From NCBI GenBank assembly GCA_036526135.1, contig DATCZA010000068.1:1-64000 (forward strand): a stretch of DNA of 64,000 bases. Reading direction: 5' to 3'. Below the pieces are notes generated by a model. The model did not search any database. It was not told the origin of the DNA and saw nothing but the letters and a program-made list of their open reading frames with translations. Origin of the DNA: UBA2965 sp036526135. GTDB lineage: Bacteria > Pseudomonadota > Gammaproteobacteria > Pseudomonadales > Azotimanducaceae. Of the stretch, positions 60,050 through 64,000 are shown piece by piece. The first letter of the stretch is position 1. The number at the start of each line of letters is the position of its first letter. A program made the position numbers and the translations under genes.

Positions 60050-60711
60050 GCGTCGCCAAGCCGTTCCGCAACGCCGCCATCGCCAGCAACCCGGCCTGGG
60101 CGCAGCTGCTGGGCCTCTGCCCCCTGCTCGCTGTCAGCACCAGCCTGGTCAACGCCCTGGCGCTGGGCGCGGCAAGCGCGTTCGTGCTTCTCGGCAGCAA
60201 CATCACCATCGCCGCCATCCGCCGATGGATACCGGAGCTCGCCCGTCTTCCGAGTTTCGTGCTCGTCATCGCCACGTTCACGACGTGCGCGATGCTCCTG
60301 ATGCAGGCCTACGCCTTCGAGCTGTATCTGCGAATCGCGCTGTTCGTCCAGATAATCGTCACCAACTGCATGATCCTCGGCCGGGTCGAGGCGTTCGCGA
60401 GCAGGCAGCCGGTGGGGCGCGCTTTCTTGGACGCGGCGGGCACGGCTTGCGGGTTCGCGCTGGCCCTGCTCGCCATGGGCGCCGCCCGAGAGCTCATCGG
60501 CCACGGCTCCCTGATGGCGGGAATGGAGCAGCTGATTCCCGGCTCGGAGTCATGGCGGTTGAACCTGTCGGAGAGCGGACGCGGTCTGCTCCTGGCGAGC
60601 CTGCCGCCCGGCGCTTTCATCATCGCCGGCCTGCTCCTCGGTGCGGGCAACGCGATTCTGCGCCGACCGAACCCAGCCCCATCCGGCTCCGCAGGAGAAA
60701 ACTCAGCGTGA
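60046..60711 (+). CDS. rsxE: electron transport complex subunit RsxE
   Basis: 221 aa, six membrane helices, from the ATG overlapping the rsxG stop, with GAGGG nine bases upstream. NPAWAQLLGLCPLLAVSTSLVNAL and LFVQIIVTNCMILGRVEAFASR carry the cysteines facing RsxA. GAARELIGHGSL is typical. Intact. Overlaps the nth start by four bases. Confidence 0.95.
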   Translation: MSVAKPFRNAAIASNPAWAQLLGLCPLLAVSTSLVNALALGAASAFVLLGSNITIAAIRRWIPELARLPSFVLVIATFTTCAMLLMQAYAFELYLRIALFVQIIVTNCMILGRVEAFASRQPVGRAFLDAAGTACGFALALLAMGAARELIGHGSLMAGMEQLIPGSESWRLNLSESGRGLLLASLPPGAFIIAGLLLGAGNAILRRPNPAPSGSAGENSA

Positions 60712-61349
60712 ACAACGACAAACGCCGCGCCATCTTCGAGCGCCTACGGGCGGCCAACCCGGCGCCGACGACAGAGCTCGACTACCGCAACCCCTTCGAG
60801 CTGCTGATCGCCGTCATCCTCTCCGCCCAGGCCACCGACGTCAGCGTCAACAAAGCCACGGGCCCGCTGTTCGAGGCGGCCGGAACGCCGACCGAGATGA
60901 AGGCGCTCGGGCTGCGAAAGCTCAAGAGCTACATCAAGACCATCGGCTTGTTCAATACCAAGGCGGCCAACATCTTGAAGACCTGCGAGATGCTGCTCAC
61001 GCAGCACGGCGGCGAGGTCCCGGAGGATCGCCAAGCCCTGGAAGCGCTCCCCGGGGTGGGACGCAAAACCGCCAACGTGGTTCTCAACACGGCGTTCGGG
61101 CACCCCACCATCGCCGTGGACACCCACATCTTCAGGGTCTGCAACCGCACCCGGATCGCGCCGGGCAAGAACGTCAATCAGGTGGAGCAGAAGCTGCTCA
61201 AGGTCGTGCCGGACGAGTTCAAGCGCGACGCGCACCACTGGCTGATACTGCACGGCCGCTATACCTGCATCGCGCGCAAGCCGCGCTGCGGATCATGCGT
61301 GATCGAGGATCTCTGCGAGTTTCGTCAAAAGACCGATCTCGAGGGCTGA
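60708..61349 (+). CDS. nth: endonuclease III
   Basis: 213 aa from GTG 60708 (GTGA overlap, GGAG upstream). LPGVGRKTANVVLNTAFGHPTIAVDTHIFRV holds the helix-hairpin-helix, catalytic Lys and Asp; CIARKPRCGSCVIEDLC is the C-x6-C-x2-C-x5-C [4Fe-4S] site. It removes oxidised pyrimidines. nth at the end of the rsx operon is the classical arrangement. Confidence 0.98.
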   Translation: MNNDKRRAIFERLRAANPAPTTELDYRNPFELLIAVILSAQATDVSVNKATGPLFEAAGTPTEMKALGLRKLKSYIKTIGLFNTKAANILKTCEMLLTQHGGEVPEDRQALEALPGVGRKTANVVLNTAFGHPTIAVDTHIFRVCNRTRIAPGKNVNQVEQKLLKVVPDEFKRDAHHWLILHGRYTCIARKPRCGSCVIEDLCEFRQKTDLEG

Positions 61350-61381
61350 GGTATCCGCGGCGCGGCCGCGCAGGCGGGCAC

Positions 61382-61948
61382 TCAGGACGACTTTCTGAAC
61401 CAGCCGATGCCGCGAGTTTTCACCGTCGACGAAGCCGCGCCCTGCAGCGCCTTTCCGGGCGCGGCGCCCGCTCGCCCGAGCAGACCGTCCTGCTTGGCGC
61501 GCAGCTCGCGTATCTTCTTCTCGATGATCAGGTCCTCTTTCTGCCGCTGCCGGACGGCTGCCGCGATGTCGACACCGCAGCGCGTGCAGTGAGCGGCTTC
61601 CAGCTGCATGTGCCCGCAGCGCGGGCACTCCGTGTGAGCAGCGGTGATGTCGCGCAGGGTCGCGTCGGATTTACCGGACCTGTCCACCCGGAAGTCCGCC
61701 ACGTTGTTGCGGGTCTTCGGCGTGAGGTCTTTGACCCGGCATATGGCGCCCAGGCTGGCTAGACGCTCCTGCAGCTCCATGGCCTGCCGATGGCTGAGTT
61801 GACTCTTGATGACCACCGTCCGGCCGCTGAAAAGCTGCGCGGCTTTGCGGTCGTCGATGTCGAGTTCGCAGGCCAGCTTTGCCCGCACGATGTCCCTATT
61901 CGCCTGCGGGGAAACCTCACCGCTGAACAGCACTTGATAGTTGTTCAT
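61382..61948 (-). CDS. zinc-ribbon protein of unknown function
   Basis: 188 aa. N-terminal about 75 residues resemble a small domain seen at the front of several membrane or ribbon proteins (YQVLFSGEV... FSGRTVVIKSQLSHRQAMELQERLASLGA). A zinc ribbon follows: Cys108, Cys111, Cys121, Cys124 (CPRCGH and CTRCG). The tail is basic and ends GWFRKSS. No name can be given. Starts 3 bp after the argG stop, so it is co-transcribed with argG. Convergent with nth, 32 bp apart. Confidence 0.72.
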   Translation of the reverse strand: MNNYQVLFSGEVSPQANRDIVRAKLACELDIDDRKAAQLFSGRTVVIKSQLSHRQAMELQERLASLGAICRVKDLTPKTRNNVADFRVDRSGKSDATLRDITAAHTECPRCGHMQLEAAHCTRCGVDIAAAVRQRQKEDLIIEKKIRELRAKQDGLLGRAGAAPGKALQGAASSTVKTRGIGWFRKSS

Positions 61949-61951
61949 CGA

Positions 61952-63163
61952 TTACTCCGAAAGCTTTCGTCCTCTCCTTGCGCCCAAGCGCAGGCGGAGG
62001 GCGTTAAGGCGGATGAAACCCGCCGCGTCGGCCTGATGGTACGCCCCCCCGTCGTCCTCGAAAGTGACGACGTTCGCATCGTACAGGCTCTCCTCCTGCG
62101 ACATCCGTCCCACGACGGATACCGCACCCTTGTACAACTTGAGCCTAACCCGACCCGAGACGGGTTTCTGTGATTCGTCTATCAGCGCTTGGAGGACTTT
62201 TCTCTCAGGAGACCACCAGTAGCCGTTGTAGATGAGCGTCGCGTACCGGGGCATGAGCTCGTCCTTGAGATGGGTGACTTCCCGGTCCAGCGTGAGGGAC
62301 TCGATGGCGCGGTGGGCCTTGAGCAGCAGAGTTCCCCCCGGTGTCTCGTAGCAGCCTCGGGACTTCATCCCGACGAAGCGGTTCTCCACGATGTCGCTGC
62401 GACCGATACCGTGGGCGCCCCCCAGGGAATTGAGCCTGGCGAGCAGATCGGCCGGTCCGAGCTTCTCGCCGTCGACGGCCACGGGATCGCCCTGCAGGAA
62501 ATCGATCTCGACGAGCTGCGCCTCGTCCGGCGCCTCCTCGGGCGCCACCGTCCAGCGCCACATGTCGGCATCCGCCTCCTGCCAGGGATCTTCTAGGTTG
62601 TCGCCTTCGTAGGAGATGTGGAGCAGGTTGGCATCCATGGAGTAAGGAGACTTGGCGCCGCGCTGATAATCCACGGGGATCTGGTGCTGCTCGCAGAACG
62701 CCATCAACGCCTCCCGGGAATTGAGATCCCACTCGCGCCACGGCGCGATCACCCGAATGTCCGGATTCAGCGCGTATGCTCCGAGCTCGAAGCGGACCTG
62801 GTCGTTGCCCTTGCCGGTTGCTCCGTGAGCGACGGCCTCCGCGCCGGTTTCAGCGGCGATCTCGACGAGACGCTTGGCAATCAGAGGCCGCGCAATGCTC
62901 GTCCCGAGCAGGTACTCGCCTTCGTAGAGAGTATTTGCGCGGAACATCGGGTAGACGTAGTCGCGCACGAACTCGTCGCGCAGATCCTCGATGAAGATCT
63001 CCTGCACGCCCATGGCCTGGGCCTTCGCCCTGGCAGGCTCCACCTCCTCACCCTGGCCGATGTCCGCGGTGAACGTCACCACCTCGGCACCATAGGTTTC
63101 CTGCAACCAGCGGCAGATCACGGAGGTATCCAGGCCACCTGAGTATGCCAGCACAATCTTCAT
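61952..63163 (-). CDS. argG: argininosuccinate synthase
   Basis: 403 aa from ATG 63163 (MKIVLAYSGGLDTSVI), preferred because GGGGG lies about ten bases upstream; GTG 63169 is also open. AYSGGLDTS is the ATP pyrophosphatase loop; GKGNDQVRFE and SRGCYETPGGT are typical. It couples citrulline and aspartate in arginine synthesis. Followed by the zinc-ribbon gene; rnt and grxD lie upstream, as in Pseudomonas. Confidence 0.97.
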   Translation of the reverse strand: MKIVLAYSGGLDTSVICRWLQETYGAEVVTFTADIGQGEEVEPARAKAQAMGVQEIFIEDLRDEFVRDYVYPMFRANTLYEGEYLLGTSIARPLIAKRLVEIAAETGAEAVAHGATGKGNDQVRFELGAYALNPDIRVIAPWREWDLNSREALMAFCEQHQIPVDYQRGAKSPYSMDANLLHISYEGDNLEDPWQEADADMWRWTVAPEEAPDEAQLVEIDFLQGDPVAVDGEKLGPADLLARLNSLGGAHGIGRSDIVENRFVGMKSRGCYETPGGTLLLKAHRAIESLTLDREVTHLKDELMPRYATLIYNGYWWSPERKVLQALIDESQKPVSGRVRLKLYKGAVSVVGRMSQEESLYDANVVTFEDDGGAYHQADAAGFIRLNALRLRLGARRGRKLSE

Positions 63164-63325
63164 CGTCACGTTTCCCCCGAGTGCGGTCGCCGAGAAAAAA
63201 GGGTCGCAATCTTAAGTAACTTGAGCAGGGCCCGCCAGCCGCCGTCCCGCGGGAAACCCTTCCGGCCGGGTGCCTTCCCGCTTCCGGCGCGCAAAGTCGC
63301 GTCAAAGCCGTGTTAATGTGCCCGC

Positions 63326-63919
63326 ATGGAGATGGCGGATCGTTTTCGGGGTTTTCTGCCGGTGGTGGTCGATCTGGAGACGGGAGGCTTCGATCCCGGC
63401 TCCCACGCCATTCTGGAGATCGCAGCCGTGCAGCTGCGTTTCGATCGCGGGCGGATCGCGCCGGACCGGAAGTGGCATCAGGCCGTGGAGCCCTTCCCGG
63501 GCAGCCGGGTGGAGGCCGCTTCGTTGAAGGTGACCGGCATCGACCTGAAGGATCCCAACCGGCAGGCGGCACCGGAGAACGATGCGTTGAGGGGTCTTTT
63601 CCGGGAAGTGCGCCGGGCCGTGCGAGAAGCCGGCTGCACGCGTGCCATTCTGGTCGCGCACAACGCCGCGTTCGATCAGCAGTTTCTCAACAATGCCCTT
63701 GCGCGCCAGCAGATCAAGCGCAGCCCTTTCCATCCGTTCAGCTTCATCGACACCGCGTCTCTGGCCGCGGTGACTTACGGTCACACGGTGCTCAGCGAAG
63801 CCTGCGCGCGTGCGCACATCGAGTTCGAGCCGGCCCGGGCACACAACGCGCTCTACGACGCCGAGCGAACGGCCGAGCTTTTCTGCGCCATCGTGAACGC
63901 CTGGGGGCGTCCGCGTTGA
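63326..63919 (+). CDS. rnt: ribonuclease T
   Basis: 197 aa DEDDh exonuclease. VVVDLETGGFDPGSHAILEIAAV has the first Asp and Glu; LVAHNAAFDQQFLNNAL the second Asp; ARAHNALYDAERTAELF the His and third Asp. RNase T trims tRNA CCA ends and 23S/5S rRNA. Starts at 63326; ATG 63332 is an alternative. Divergent from argG and convergent with grxD. Confidence 0.96.
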   Translation: MEMADRFRGFLPVVVDLETGGFDPGSHAILEIAAVQLRFDRGRIAPDRKWHQAVEPFPGSRVEAASLKVTGIDLKDPNRQAAPENDALRGLFREVRRAVREAGCTRAILVAHNAAFDQQFLNNALARQQIKRSPFHPFSFIDTASLAAVTYGHTVLSEACARAHIEFEPARAHNALYDAERTAELFCAIVNAWGRPR

Positions 63920-63926
63920 ACGATCG

Positions 63927-64000
63927 TCACTCCGTCTCGGCGGCTTCTTTGATCAGAGGCTCGAGCTCACCCGCCTGGAACATCTCGGTGATGATGTCGC
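63927..64000 (-). CDS. grxD: monothiol glutaredoxin, C-terminal end
   Basis: Only the last 24 codons are in the window. They read DIITEMFQAGELEPLIKEAAETE, matching the Grx4 C terminus where G-x-D-I-V-T-E-M-Y is diagnostic. Grx4-type proteins carry [2Fe-2S] clusters. The catalytic CGFS is outside the window. Confidence 0.85.
   Translation of the reverse strand, partial: DIITEMFQAGELEPLIKEAAETE

Noticed and set aside
61350..61381. GC-rich palindrome between nth and the zinc-ribbon gene as a terminator
   Set aside because: GCGCGGCCGCGC is self-complementary but short, with no T-run on either strand.
1..64000. tRNA, rRNA, CRISPR arrays, IS elements, prophage or integrase genes
   Set aside because: Looked for conserved tRNA arm sequences, repeats with spacers, transposase/integrase motifs and flanking inverted repeats; none seen.

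Overview
This GC-rich 64 kb window reads as chromosomal sequence from a gammaproteobacterium. The gene order is what points there: gyrA-serC-pheA-hisC-tyrA-cmk-rpsA-ihfB-lapA-lapB; trpS-scpA-scpB-rluB; a DUF2066 gene, a CDP-alcohol phosphotransferase and hda divergent from purM; metG followed by rsx genes and nth; argG-rnt-grxD. GTG and TTG starts are common and 4-bp stop/start overlaps are frequent. I found no tRNA, rRNA, CRISPR array, insertion sequence or prophage gene. No stretch without a gene exceeds about 300 bp.

Layout. Positions 1-11.8 kb are accessory: the N-terminal part of a TonB-dependent receptor, a crotonase, an SDR, a cluster of exported proteins (transglutaminase-like/TPR lipoprotein, a C93-like protein that appears to lack its cysteine, an HExxH peptidase with TPRs), and a redox block (PaaI-type thioesterase, luciferase-like monooxygenase, zinc alcohol dehydrogenase, TcuA-like flavoprotein). 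Positions 11.8-16.8 kb hold four surface-sugar genes like the wbpM end of the Pseudomonas O-antigen locus, followed by comEA. Positions 17.5-28.6 kb form a long minus-strand housekeeping series from gyrA down to lapB. From 28.7 to 43.5 kb come mtaD-ubiG-yciK, an SDR, an orphan radical SAM protein, a CBS protein, the trpS-scpA-scpB-rluB operon, yciO, and a plus-strand run yciB/SH3/pdxJ/cyclophilin/membrane cold-shock protein/argS. From 43.5 to 64 kb come a desaturase, sseA-mnmC, serA, a MurG-like gene joined to hda, a CDP-alcohol phosphotransferase, a DUF2066 gene, purM, dcd, apbC, metG, a reduced rsx (Rnf) operon with nth, a zinc-ribbon protein, argG, rnt and the end of grxD.

How the genes work together. 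The wbp-like genes could convert UDP-GlcNAc to a 6-deoxy-HexNAc and load it on undecaprenyl phosphate. ScpA and ScpB are SMC partners, Hda switches off DnaA, and pheA, tyrA, hisC and serC are amino-acid enzymes in one transcription unit with gyrA.

The strongest anomaly is the rsx operon. There is no separate rsxC, and only the twin [4Fe-4S] tail of RsxC survives, fused to the C terminus of RsxB. The NADH/FMN-binding part of RsxC is absent from the locus, and RsxD and RsxG are short. This would be an Rnf-type complex with no recognisable electron-input module. Other points worth checking are a MurG-like transferase co-transcribed with hda, a membrane-tethered cold-shock domain, valine at the main quinolone-resistance position of GyrA, an Hda P-loop without a basic residue, missing aroA and gph/mupP genes at their usual places, and a predicted leaderless mtaD transcript.
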